A stretch of DNA of 64,000 bases from NCBI RefSeq assembly GCF_963665245.1, contig NZ_OY762269.1, forward strand, positions 1,990,501-2,054,500, in the 5' to 3' direction. This DNA is from an uncultured Paludibaculum sp. (GTDB taxonomy: Bacteria; Acidobacteriota; Terriglobia; Bryobacterales; Bryobacteraceae). Within the stretch, counting starts at the first letter, position 1, and each line of letters opens with the position of its first letter. Position numbers and translations under genes: made by a program. This document shows, piece by piece, positions 7,927-15,655 of this stretch. Under the pieces are notes generated by a model, which did no database searches, was not told the origin of the DNA, and was given only the letters and a program-made list of their open reading frames with translations.

Positions 7927-10900
7927 CTACCCCGCCTTCTCGATAATCCGGAAGATCGGTGCTCCGTACTGCTCCACCAGCCGCAGGCTCATGCCCGGCA
8001 CCTCCAGCAACTCCCTGGTCGTCTGCGGCCTCTTGGCCGCTATCGTCTGAAGAGTCCGGTCCGTGAGGATCCTAAACGCCGGGAGGCCCTTCTTCTTGGC
8101 CTCTCCCAGCCTCCAGGCTTTCAGGGCTTCTTCCAGCTTCAGGTTTCTGGCCGGGGGCGGGGTCGCGGCCTTGGGGGCTGGGTGCGCATGGTCCGGCGCG
8201 GCGGCCGTGCGCTTGGGGGGCTTGGCTTCCGAGGTTCGGGCGGCTCGAGGCTTGCGTTCGCGCTTGGGTTTGGCTTCAGTGGTCTTGGCTGAGGATCTTG
8301 TCGATTTCGACGCGGCGGCGGTCGTCTTCTTGCGGCTCCGCTTGGCTCTGGGGATCGCCTCGATTTCTACCGGCAGGCGGAGGGCGGCTACCGCGTCTTC
8401 GGCCCAGCCGGCGTCGGAGATGCGGACCCGGCGGAATTCGATTTCCTTGCCATCCTTTGTGAATGACGTGTCCGTGATCACGATCAGGCCGCTGCGGGCC
8501 ATGGCTCCGATCAGCTCCTCAAAGGCCCGGCGGTCCAGGGCCCCGTCCGGGAACACCTGCGAATAGAGGCGGCCGGCCGAGACGGCTTCGATTTTCTTTA
8601 AAGCCTCCAGGATTTCGGTCGCTCGCGCTGTTTCCCGGGCGGTGGCTTCGCGGAGCTGCTGGGCTATGGTCTCGTCGGGGGCGCAGATGTCGCAGTGGCC
8701 GCAGCGACGGTTCAGGTCCTCGCTGTCTCCGAAGTAGCGCAACAGGGCCAGCATGCGGCAGGAGGAGACTTCGCAGTACGAGAGCATCTTCTGGAACTGC
8801 GCCATCTTGTGCTCGCGCTGCTCGATGTAGGATTCGCGCCATTGGACGGAGCCGAGGCTGAGGTTCTCGGCGTAGTCGACGACCGCTCCGCCATGGATCC
8901 AGAGTTTTTCCATGGCGATGTCGAATTCGTCCTCGGCCATGCGGACACGGGCCCGGACGAGGTCCTTGGGCTGGGCGTCGGGGGTGAGCGCCTTGAAGAT
9001 TCTAGCGACTATGTCGGGTTCCGGGTAGTCGCGTTCGTAGAAGAAGTCGTGGGTGTAGCGATCGGCGTAGGAGTGCATCAGGATCGCTCGGGCGGGGAGC
9101 CCGTCGCGGCCGGCTCGGCCGATTTCCTGGTAGTAGCCTTCGACGCTGGAGGGCAGGGCGGTGTGGATGACGGTGCGGACGTCGGCTTTGTCGACGCCCA
9201 TGCCGAAGGCGGTGGTGGCGACGATGACTTCGAGTTTGCCCTGGAGGAAGCCGGTCTGGACCTTTTCGCGGCGGTCGGCTTCCATGCCGGCGTGGTAGGC
9301 GGCGGCGGGGAAGGAGCCGGCGAGGAGGCTGGCGAGGGATTCTGCGTCCTTGCGTTTGGGGGCGTAGATGATGGCGGGGCGGTGTTCGTCGTCCTGGAGG
9401 AGTTCGAGGGCGAGTTTGGCGCGGCTGCCGGGCGGGGCTTTGACGACTTCGATGGCGATGTTCTCGCGGCGGAAGCCGTGGATGAGGGATTCGGCGGAGT
9501 GGAGGCCGAGCTGGACGGCGATGTCGCGCTGGACGAGGGGCGTGGCGGTGGCGGTGAGGGCGATGACGGGGGCGGGGCGGAGGCCGGGCAGGTGCTGGCC
9601 GATGTTGCGGTAGTCGGGGCGGAAGTCGTGGCCCCATTGGGAGATGCAATGCGCTTCGTCGATGGCGACGAGGGTGGGTTTGCGCTTGGCGAGCATCTCG
9701 GGGAAGCCCTGGACGCGGAGGCGTTCGGGGGCGATGAAGAGGAAGTCGAGTTCGCCGGCGAGGTAGGCGAGGCAGGTTTCGCGGGAGGCGGCGCGGTCGC
9801 GATTGGAGTGGATCCGTTCGGCGGCGAAGCCCATGGCGTTGAGCTTGGCGACCTGGTCCTCCATGAGGGCGATGAGGGGGCTGATGACGAGGGTGGTGCC
9901 GCCGCGGGCGACTCCGGGGAGCTGGTAGCAGAGGGATTTGCCGGAGCCGGTGGGCATGACGAGGAGGACGTCCTTGTCTTCCATGACGGCTCGGCAGACG
10001 GCTTCCTGGTTGGGCCGGTAGCCGGGGAAGCCGAAGCGGGTGTGGAGGATGTCGTCGAGGGAGCCGGAGACGGCCTGGCGCTGGGCGCGGACGATGTCGC
10101 GGGTGGGGACGCGGGTGTGTTGGGTGCGCTCGGCGGCGATGGCTCCGCTGAAGGCTTTGCCGACGGCTTCGCGGACGTACTCCTCGATGCCGTGGAGGAA
10201 GGGCTGGAGCTCGGCCTGGCCGCGTTCGATGCGCTTGAGGTGGGCTTCCCACTGGCCGGTCATGGCGGGGCTTTTGACTTCGGGGTGGACGACTTCGATG
10301 AGGCGGATGCCTTTGTCGGTGGCTTCCAGGCTTTTGCCGCGGCGCTCGATGAAGCCGCGTTTCAGGAGGACTTCGATGATCTGGGCTCGGGTGGCGGGGG
10401 TGCCGAGACCGCTCTCCTTCATGGCGTCGGAGAGTTCCTTGTCGTCGAGGGTTTTGCCGGCCGTTTCCATGGCGGTCAGCAGGGTGCCTTCGGTGAGGCG
10501 CTTGGGGGGGCGGGTGCGCTTTTCTATGGCGTCGGCGCCTCGGATGGTTTGTTTTTGGTTGGGGGTTAGGCCCGGGGGGAGTTCCTGGGTGTCGTTGGCC
10601 GTGGGGTCGTCGGGGTCTTCGGTGGATGCGGAACGGGGTTTTTTTTCTTTTTTGCGGGTGACGATGTCGAGGATTTTCCAGCCGGTTTGCTGGATGGCCG
10701 TGCCGCTGGAGTGGAAGCGGTCTTCTACGGGGGTGGACTCGGGGGCGGTGGAGCCGACCAGGGGGTCGGCTGCGGACGAGGGCGTCCGCCCTCCTGACGC
10801 GGTGGAAGAGTCTGAACTGAGATTGCCTGGGGAGCCGACCAAGGGGTCGGCTGCGGACGAGGGCGTCCGCCGTACTGACGCGGTGGAAGAGTCTGGACTG

Positions 10901-12510
10901 AGATTGCCTGGGGCGCCGACCTGGGGGTCGGCTGCGGACGAGGGCGTCCGCCGTACTGACGCGGTGGAAGAGTCTGGACTGAGATTGCCTGGGGCGCCGA
11001 CCAGGGGGTCGGCTGCGGACGAGGGCGTCCGCCGTACCGACGCGGTGGAAGAGTCTGGACTGAGATTGCCTGGGGCGCCAACCAGGGGGTCGGCTGCGGA
11101 CGAGGGCGTCCGCCGTACTGACGCGGTGGAAGAGTCTGGACTGAGATTGCCTGGGGCGCCGACCAGGGGGTCGGCTGCGGACGAGGGCGTCCGCCCTCCT
11201 GACGCGGTGGATGCACCGGACAATGGGGTGCTGCGGACCAGGGTGATTACCGTTGTTACCGACCAGATGTGGTCGTCGTGCCAGGCGGAGAGGAGCCGGC
11301 GGCAGATCAGGTCGAAGATGCGCTCTTCCTCGCTGTTTAGCGACGCTCGCTCGGCTGGGACTCCGGTGGGGATGATCGCGTGGTGGTCGGTCACCTTGGT
11401 GTCGTCCACATAACGCTTGTTTAGAGGACGTTCGCCGGTGCCCGGAGCGAGGTGGGCTTGGTAGGGGGCGGAGATGCCGGCTAGGATTTTGGGCAGGGTT
11501 TTGGCGACGTCGGCGGAGAGGTGGCGGCTGTCGGTGCGGGGGTAGCTGATCAGCTTGTGGCGTTCGTAGAGGGCTTGGGCCGTGTCGAGGGTGCGCTGGG
11601 CGCTCATGCCGTAGAGGCGGTTGGCGTGGCGCTGGAGCTCGGTGAGGTCGTAGAGGCCGGGCGGCGGCATGCGCTTGGTCTGGGCCTCGATCTTCTCGAT
11701 GTGGGCGGTGCCGGTTTTGACGCGGTCGACGATGGCGTTGGCTTCGATGCCGTCGGCGGGCAGGCGGGCGGAGGCGTCGAGGGTTTCACCGCCGGGGCGG
11801 AACCAGGTGCCCGCGTAGGAGCGGTCGTCGCCGGGGGAGAATTCGGCGGTGACGGTGTAGTAGTCCTCGGGTACGAAGTGGCGGATGGCGAGTTCGCGTT
11901 CGACGACCATGGCGAGGGTGGGGGTCTGGACGCGGCCGACGGAGAAGTCCTCGCCGTGGCCGAGGGTGTAGGCGCGGGAGAGGTTCATGCCGACGAGCCA
12001 GTCGGCGCGGCTGCGGCCTCGGGCGGCGTCGGCCAGGTGGTCGTAGGCGGAGGCGGATTTTACCTTGTCGAAGCCGTCGCGGATGGCGTCGGGGGTGAGG
12101 GAGGAGATCCAGAGGCGGCGGACGGGTTTGTCGGAGCCGGCGGCTTCGTAGATGTAGCGGAAGATGAGCTCGCCTTCGCGGCCGGCGTCGGTGGCGCAGA
12201 TGACGTCGGAGATTTTGGGGGAGGTGAGGATTTTGCGGACGACCTCGAACTGGTCCTTGGTCTCCTCGCCGATGACGAGGGGCCACTGTTCGGGGAGCAT
12301 GGGGAGGGTTTCGCGCTTCCACCATTTCCAGTCGGCTCGGATTTCGTGGGGCTGGGCGAGGGCGACGAGGTGGCCGATGGCCCAGGTGACGACGTAGCCG
12401 TTGCCGTGCAGGTAGCCCTGGCCGGTACTGGTTGCTTTAAGAACTCTCGCAATGTCGCGTGCCACGGAAGGCTTTTCGGCGATCACTGCGACGCTGAATT
12501 GCGACGCCAT
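7927..12510 (-). CDS. Topoisomerase III-RecQ helicase fusion protein
   Basis: One uninterrupted 1527-residue frame holding two enzymes that usually act as separate partners in double-Holliday-junction dissolution and replication repair. Residues 1-~770 are type IA topoisomerase III: Toprim start VAVIAEKPSVARDIARVL, Toprim acidic motif DAGREGE, and catalytic Tyr323 in LISYPRTDSRHL. This part is interrupted at about 434-586 by a 27-residue tandem repeat. Residues ~800-1340 are RecQ: Walker A PTGSGKS with Lys858, DEAH box starting at Asp951 (DEAHCISQWGHDFRPDYR), motif VI EIGRAGRDG, and the RecQ zinc site (SCRML...CGHCDIC). A Lys/Ala/Pro-rich linker leads to a C-terminal HRDC domain. The ATG at 12510 is preferred to an upstream TTG at 12531; neither has a clear RBS. 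Both halves keep all key residues. Confidence 0.93.
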   Translation of the reverse strand: MASQFSVAVIAEKPSVARDIARVLKATSTGQGYLHGNGYVVTWAIGHLVALAQPHEIRADWKWWKRETLPMLPEQWPLVIGEETKDQFEVVRKILTSPKISDVICATDAGREGELIFRYIYEAAGSDKPVRRLWISSLTPDAIRDGFDKVKSASAYDHLADAARGRSRADWLVGMNLSRAYTLGHGEDFSVGRVQTPTLAMVVERELAIRHFVPEDYYTVTAEFSPGDDRSYAGTWFRPGGETLDASARLPADGIEANAIVDRVKTGTAHIEKIEAQTKRMPPPGLYDLTELQRHANRLYGMSAQRTLDTAQALYERHKLISYPRTDSRHLSADVAKTLPKILAGISAPYQAHLAPGTGERPLNKRYVDDTKVTDHHAIIPTGVPAERASLNSEEERIFDLICRRLLSAWHDDHIWSVTTVITLVRSTPLSGASTASGGRTPSSAADPLVGAPGNLSPDSSTASVRRTPSSAADPLVGAPGNLSPDSSTASVRRTPSSAADPLVGAPGNLSPDSSTASVRRTPSSAADPQVGAPGNLSPDSSTASVRRTPSSAADPLVGSPGNLSSDSSTASGGRTPSSAADPLVGSTAPESTPVEDRFHSSGTAIQQTGWKILDIVTRKKEKKPRSASTEDPDDPTANDTQELPPGLTPNQKQTIRGADAIEKRTRPPKRLTEGTLLTAMETAGKTLDDKELSDAMKESGLGTPATRAQIIEVLLKRGFIERRGKSLEATDKGIRLIEVVHPEVKSPAMTGQWEAHLKRIERGQAELQPFLHGIEEYVREAVGKAFSGAIAAERTQHTRVPTRDIVRAQRQAVSGSLDDILHTRFGFPGYRPNQEAVCRAVMEDKDVLLVMPTGSGKSLCYQLPGVARGGTTLVISPLIALMEDQVAKLNAMGFAAERIHSNRDRAASRETCLAYLAGELDFLFIAPERLRVQGFPEMLAKRKPTLVAIDEAHCISQWGHDFRPDYRNIGQHLPGLRPAPVIALTATATPLVQRDIAVQLGLHSAESLIHGFRRENIAIEVVKAPPGSRAKLALELLQDDEHRPAIIYAPKRKDAESLASLLAGSFPAAAYHAGMEADRREKVQTGFLQGKLEVIVATTAFGMGVDKADVRTVIHTALPSSVEGYYQEIGRAGRDGLPARAILMHSYADRYTHDFFYERDYPEPDIVARIFKALTPDAQPKDLVRARVRMAEDEFDIAMEKLWIHGGAVVDYAENLSLGSVQWRESYIEQREHKMAQFQKMLSYCEVSSCRMLALLRYFGDSEDLNRRCGHCDICAPDETIAQQLREATARETARATEILEALKKIEAVSAGRLYSQVFPDGALDRRAFEELIGAMARSGLIVITDTSFTKDGKEIEFRRVRISDAGWAEDAVAALRLPVEIEAIPRAKRSRKKTTAAASKSTRSSAKTTEAKPKRERKPRAARTSEAKPPKRTAAAPDHAHPAPKAATPPPARNLKLEEALKAWRLGEAKKKGLPAFRILTDRTLQTIAAKRPQTTRELLEVPGMSLRLVEQYGAPIFRIIEKAG
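10753..11211. repeat. In-frame 81-bp tandem repeat array with two palindromes per unit
   Basis: Five full units and one partial (54 bp) unit recur with an exact 81-bp period; the GTCGGC landmark falls at 10765, 10846, 10927, 11008, 11089 and 11170. Each unit contains two adjacent palindromes, GCCGACC-(AGGG)-GGTCGGC and GCGGAC-(GAGGGC)-GTCCGC, followed by a spacer. Because 81 is divisible by three the array stays in frame and adds 27-residue units of the type RTPSSAADPLVGAPGNLS to the topoisomerase domain. Copies differ by only a few bases, so the expansion is recent or homogenised. Confidence 0.95.
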
Positions 12511-12531
12511 GCCCGATTTTGAGGATAGCAA

Positions 12532-13129
12532 TGTGGGGTGGTTGGGGGTTTGGGACGGGCTTTCGGGGATGTGGTAGGGGGCTCGGTGGGCGCTGGGTGA
12601 GTCGGATGGGGCGGTTGAGGCTGGGCTGGGAGAGGGTGTTGGGTTGGGATGGGCCCCCGGCTGGCGCCGGGGGTAATGGTGGGGCGGGCTTGGTTTGGGT
12701 TGCGGAATTGGGATGCGTTGGGGCGGTTGGGGTTTTGGCGGGAGAGATTGCTGGGTTGGGGCGGGCCTCCGGCGATGCCGGAGGGAATGTTGGGGCGGGC
12801 TTGGTTTGGGTTGCGGAATTGGGATGCGTTGGAGCGGTTGTGGTTTTGGCGGGAGAGATTGCTGGGTTGGAGCGGGCCTCCGGCGATGCCGGAGGGAATG
12901 CTGGGGCGGGTTTCGTTTGGGTTGGAGTTTTGATGCGGAAGGGCTTGGATTGGGGTGGTTGGGGTTGGGCTGGGAGAGTGTGCTGGCTTGGGATGGGCCC
13001 CCGGCTGGCGCCGGGGGTAATGGTGGGGCGGCTTGGTTTGGGTTGCGGAATTGGGATGTGTTGGGGCGGTTGTGGTTTTGGCGGGAGAGATTGCTGGGTT
13101 GGGATGGGCCTCCGGCGATGCCGGAGGGA
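12532..13129. repeat. G-rich tandem repeat array with REP-like hairpins
   Basis: Region upstream of the topoisomerase-helicase gene built of about five 111-121-bp units. Landmark hairpins start at 12654, 12766, 12877, 12998 and 13109. Three are CCTCCGGC-(GAT)-GCCGGAGG; two are the variant CCCCCGGC-(TGG)-CGCCGGGGG. The spacer between them is strongly G-biased on the plus strand, with many GGG and GGGG runs. Open frames run through it on both strands, but they only reflect the repeat and encode low-complexity peptides. No promoter could be picked for the minus-strand gene that starts next to it. Confidence 0.85.
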
Positions 13130-14553
13130 GGTTATGTTCTAAGAGTTCTGCAAAAGCAAAGAGGGCCATGGTAAGCCTTTCTGATCCGTATCGCAGCGGA
13201 AGGAAGGAAAGGACCAATGACCCGAAAGAAGGATACCGCGAACCGGGTGGACTGGAAAGCGGTGATGGCGGAAGACTCCGATTTCATGAAGGCGCTGGTG
13301 CAGAGCGTCGTGCAGCAGGTACTGGATGCCGAGATGGAGGAAACGCTCTGTGCGGCGCGGTCGGAGCGCACCCCGATGCGCACCGGCTATCGCAGCGGCT
13401 CCTATGTCCGTGGGCTGGTGACGCGGGTCGGCCGCATTGAGCTGCGCGTGCCGCAGGACCGGCAAGGGCGCTTCCGGACCGAGGTCTTTGAGCGCTATCA
13501 GCGCAGCGAAAAGGCGCTGGTCGGGGCGCTGGCCGAGATGTACGTGCAGGGCGTGTCGACGCGCAAGGTGAAGGCGATCACCGAGGAACTATGTGGGCAT
13601 GAGTTTTCGGCCTCGACGATCAGCCGGATCAACCAGACGATGGACGAGGAACTGGAGAAGTTCGCGACGCGGCCGCTGGAGGAGGACTATCCGTTTCTGA
13701 TCCTGGACGCGCGCTACGAAAAGGTGCGCGAGGACGGCGTGATCCGGAGCCGGGCGGTGCAGGTGGCGATCGGGGTGAACTGGGACGGGCGGCGCTGCAT
13801 CCTGGCCGTGGAACTGGCCAACCGGGAGAGCGCGTCGAGCTGGCGCGAGTTTCTGGTGAAGCTGCGGCAGCGGGGGCTGCGCGGAGTGGAACTGGTTGTC
13901 AGCGACGATCACGCGGGCCTGAAGCGTGCGATTGCCGAGGTCGTGCCGGAGGCCGCCTGGCAACGGTGCTACGTGCACTTCCTGCGCAATGCGCTGGACC
14001 ATCTGCCGCGCAAGGCCGACGACGATTGTCTGACCGAGTTGCGCTGGATCTACGACCGCCGCAACCTGGCCGAGGCGCGGCAGGATCTGGCGGCATGGCT
14101 GAAGAAGTGGGAATCGCGCTACGCCAGATTGTGCCAGTGGGTGGAGGAGCAGATCGAGGAGACGCTGACGTTTTACCGTCTGCCGCAGGCGCACCACAAG
14201 CATCTGAAGTCGACGAACATGCTGGAGCGACTGAACGAGGAGCTCAAACGCCGGACCCTGGTGGTGAGGATCTTCCCGAACGCGGCGAGCTGCCTGCGGC
14301 TGGTGCGAGCGCTGGCGGTGGAGATCCACGAGGACTGGGTGGAAGCGACGCGCTATCTGAACATGGAGGAGCTGAAAGAGCACAAGAAGCAGCTACTGCG
14401 CGATATACAGCCCGCCGCCTGAAGGCGGCCGGGGGTGACTACAGGGTTGAGTGGAGGCGGGGACTCGCTGCCCCCGCCTCCACACCTCCACCCCCGCTCA
14501 ACCAGAAGGCTCCATGAAGCTCAGTGCTTTTGCAGAACTTGACAGACACAACT
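13130..14553 (+). mobile_element. IS256-family insertion sequence, intact
   Basis: A 1424-bp element. Its ends share the inverted-repeat core AGTTCTGCAAAAGCA, with further matches (GTT, TGT) out to the very tips. It is flanked by an 8-bp direct repeat CGGAGGGA at 13122-13129 and 14554-14561, the target duplication size expected for IS256. The target was the hairpin motif of the G-rich array, and array sequence resumes to the right. Transposase and ends are intact. Confidence 0.93.
13217..14422 (+). CDS. IS256-family transposase (mutator type)
   Basis: 401 residues, normal for IS256/MULE-type transposases, which cut and paste through a circular intermediate. DDE residues are readable: Asp in PFLILDARYEKVR, Asp in VELVVSDDHAGL, and Glu in STNMLERLNEELKRR. 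The cysteine-histidine motif of the family is seen in WQRCYVHFLRNAL. The N-terminal part (RTGYRSGSYVRGLVTRVG) is the usual DNA-binding region. The ATG at 13217 follows AAGGAAAGG about 6 bases upstream. The frame is undamaged and the element boundaries are complete, so it is probably competent. Confidence 0.95.
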   Translation: MTRKKDTANRVDWKAVMAEDSDFMKALVQSVVQQVLDAEMEETLCAARSERTPMRTGYRSGSYVRGLVTRVGRIELRVPQDRQGRFRTEVFERYQRSEKALVGALAEMYVQGVSTRKVKAITEELCGHEFSASTISRINQTMDEELEKFATRPLEEDYPFLILDARYEKVREDGVIRSRAVQVAIGVNWDGRRCILAVELANRESASSWREFLVKLRQRGLRGVELVVSDDHAGLKRAIAEVVPEAAWQRCYVHFLRNALDHLPRKADDDCLTELRWIYDRRNLAEARQDLAAWLKKWESRYARLCQWVEEQIEETLTFYRLPQAHHKHLKSTNMLERLNEELKRRTLVVRIFPNAASCLRLVRALAVEIHEDWVEATRYLNMEELKEHKKQLLRDIQPAA

Positions 14554-14650
14554 CGGAGGGAATGCTGGGGCGGGTTTTCGTTTGGGTTGGGGTTTTGGTG
14601 CGGAAGGGCTTGGATTGGGGCGGTTGGGGTTGGGCTGGGATGGGCGGGGG
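14554..14650. repeat. Continuation of the G-rich repeat array right of the IS256 element
   Basis: Starts with the duplicated target CGGAGGGA and continues with AATGCTGGGGCGGG and further G-runs matching the spacer of units left of the element (compare the unit beginning near 12890). It shows that the IS split a pre-existing array. Confidence 0.85.
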
Positions 14651-15083
14651 AATCGTTAGTGACGGAGCGTCAGGCACGGGTGAGAGGAAGGAGTCCGACA
14701 GGGGCGCCAGCTCCGGTCGTGATGGGCGCCGTCAGGAGCCGTTGGCGTCGGGGTGGCCTCCGGTCGGTGGCTGGGGAGAGGGAACCCCGGGGTGGGGGAC
14801 TCCGACCGATGGCCGGGGGGGAATGAAACCCCAGGAGGGGCCTTGTTTCAGAAGCCCTTCGGTGAAACTCCCAACGGCTGCCCTGCTTCGCGTCTCACCC
14901 TCAGGGTCAGCCCTGTCTTGGGGTCCACGGAGGAGATTGCGTTGAAGTCGGCCGAGTGCTCGGGGTTCCGCGAAAAGAAGAAGGCCGGCACGAATGCCGG
15001 CCCGCAAGCCTAGTGGCTCGCCCCACCTTCCGGGTGGCCTCACGATGCGCGGAGGATCCGAAGGATCTGGGAGACCCCGGAGG
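14651..15083. other. Intergenic region, no gene recognised
   Basis: About 430 bp of G-rich sequence following the array. It contains a short TGACG-(GAG)-CGTCA palindrome near 14660 but no supported gene. Open frames here have no coding character. Confidence 0.4.
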
Positions 15084-15602
15084 TTAACGGCCCTCGCTGG
15101 ACGGTGGGACCAGGCCCTTCAGGCGGAGGTAGGTGACGATGTTGCCGTAGTGCTCGTAGTCGTGGACGATGTTGAAGTTCAGTACGTTGAGTGCCGGACG
15201 TTCGGAGCCGAAGAACTTCACGGTGGCGGCGCCCCTGGCGTCGGTCATGCCGTCATAGGCCTTGTCACAGTAGGCGAAGGAGTCCTTCAGACCCTGCACC
15301 AGATCCGCCTTGGTGGTTTTGCCCTTTTCGATGCCGCTCACGGGCGGCTTTTCGCCGATGGCCGCGGAGCAGAACATAAAGTTGGCGTCGGCCACATGAC
15401 CCACCACCTGCCCGAACGAACGGACATCGGGGGTTGGTTTGAAATCGTACTGCTCCTCCGGCATCTTCTCGGCTGCCTTCACCAGATTGCCCTTGGCCAT
15501 CGTGTAAAGACCCTTGGTTGAAGTGCTGAGCGGGTTGTCGGTTTTCTGTCCAAACGCAGAGGCCGCCATTGTCAGAATCAAAAGAGGAAACAGGAATCGC
15601 AT
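15084..15602 (-). CDS. DinB-like secreted protein (putative metal-dependent)
   Basis: 172 residues with a signal peptide (MRFLFPLLILTMAASAFGQ) followed by a DinB/YfiT-type four-helix bundle. The family binds a divalent metal through three His. Candidate ligands here are His in VVGHVADANFM and the pair in NIVHDYEHYG near the C-terminus, at the expected places. Members act as thiol-dependent transferases or are uncharacterised damage-inducible proteins; secreted paralogues like this one are common in acidobacteria, with no known substrate. It has no relation to DNA polymerase IV despite the name. The start lies only about 50 bp from the IS1202-like insertion, so its promoter may have been displaced. 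Confidence 0.8.
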   Translation of the reverse strand: MRFLFPLLILTMAASAFGQKTDNPLSTSTKGLYTMAKGNLVKAAEKMPEEQYDFKPTPDVRSFGQVVGHVADANFMFCSAAIGEKPPVSGIEKGKTTKADLVQGLKDSFAYCDKAYDGMTDARGAATVKFFGSERPALNVLNFNIVHDYEHYGNIVTYLRLKGLVPPSSEGR

Positions 15603-15636
15603 GGGGGCAGGATGGCAGGCGGCGGACGGGGTGTCA

Positions 15637-15655
15637 ACAGGATGGGGCGCTAATT
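15637..15655 (+). repeat. Left 19-bp direct repeat flanking IS1202-like element
   Basis: ACAGGATGGGGCGCTAATT, identical to 17175-17193, with divergent sequence on both sides. Long target duplications (tens of bp) are a known trait of the IS1202 group. Confidence 0.9.

Noticed and set aside
8695..10569. 624-codon plus-strand open frame antisense to the RecQ/topoisomerase gene
   Set aside because: Low-complexity Gly/Ala/Val/Asp product typical of an antisense shadow of a G+C-rich gene.
10753..11211. CRISPR array
   Set aside because: The 81-bp units are contiguous near-identical tandem copies with no unique spacers, and no cas genes are nearby.
10725..11216. 163-codon minus-strand frame with GGRPRPQPTPWSAPQ repeats
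   Set aside because: Alternative-frame reading of the 81-bp tandem array; the array is in frame with the topoisomerase gene instead.
12483..13217. 244-codon minus-strand frame with Pro/Asn/Gln repeats
   Set aside because: It is only the translation of the G-rich DNA repeat array and overlaps the start of the topoisomerase-helicase gene and the IS256 left end.
15084..15602. DinB-like protein as DNA polymerase IV
   Set aside because: It is the unrelated DinB/YfiT four-helix bundle with a signal peptide; the real polymerase IV gene is at 47211-48452.
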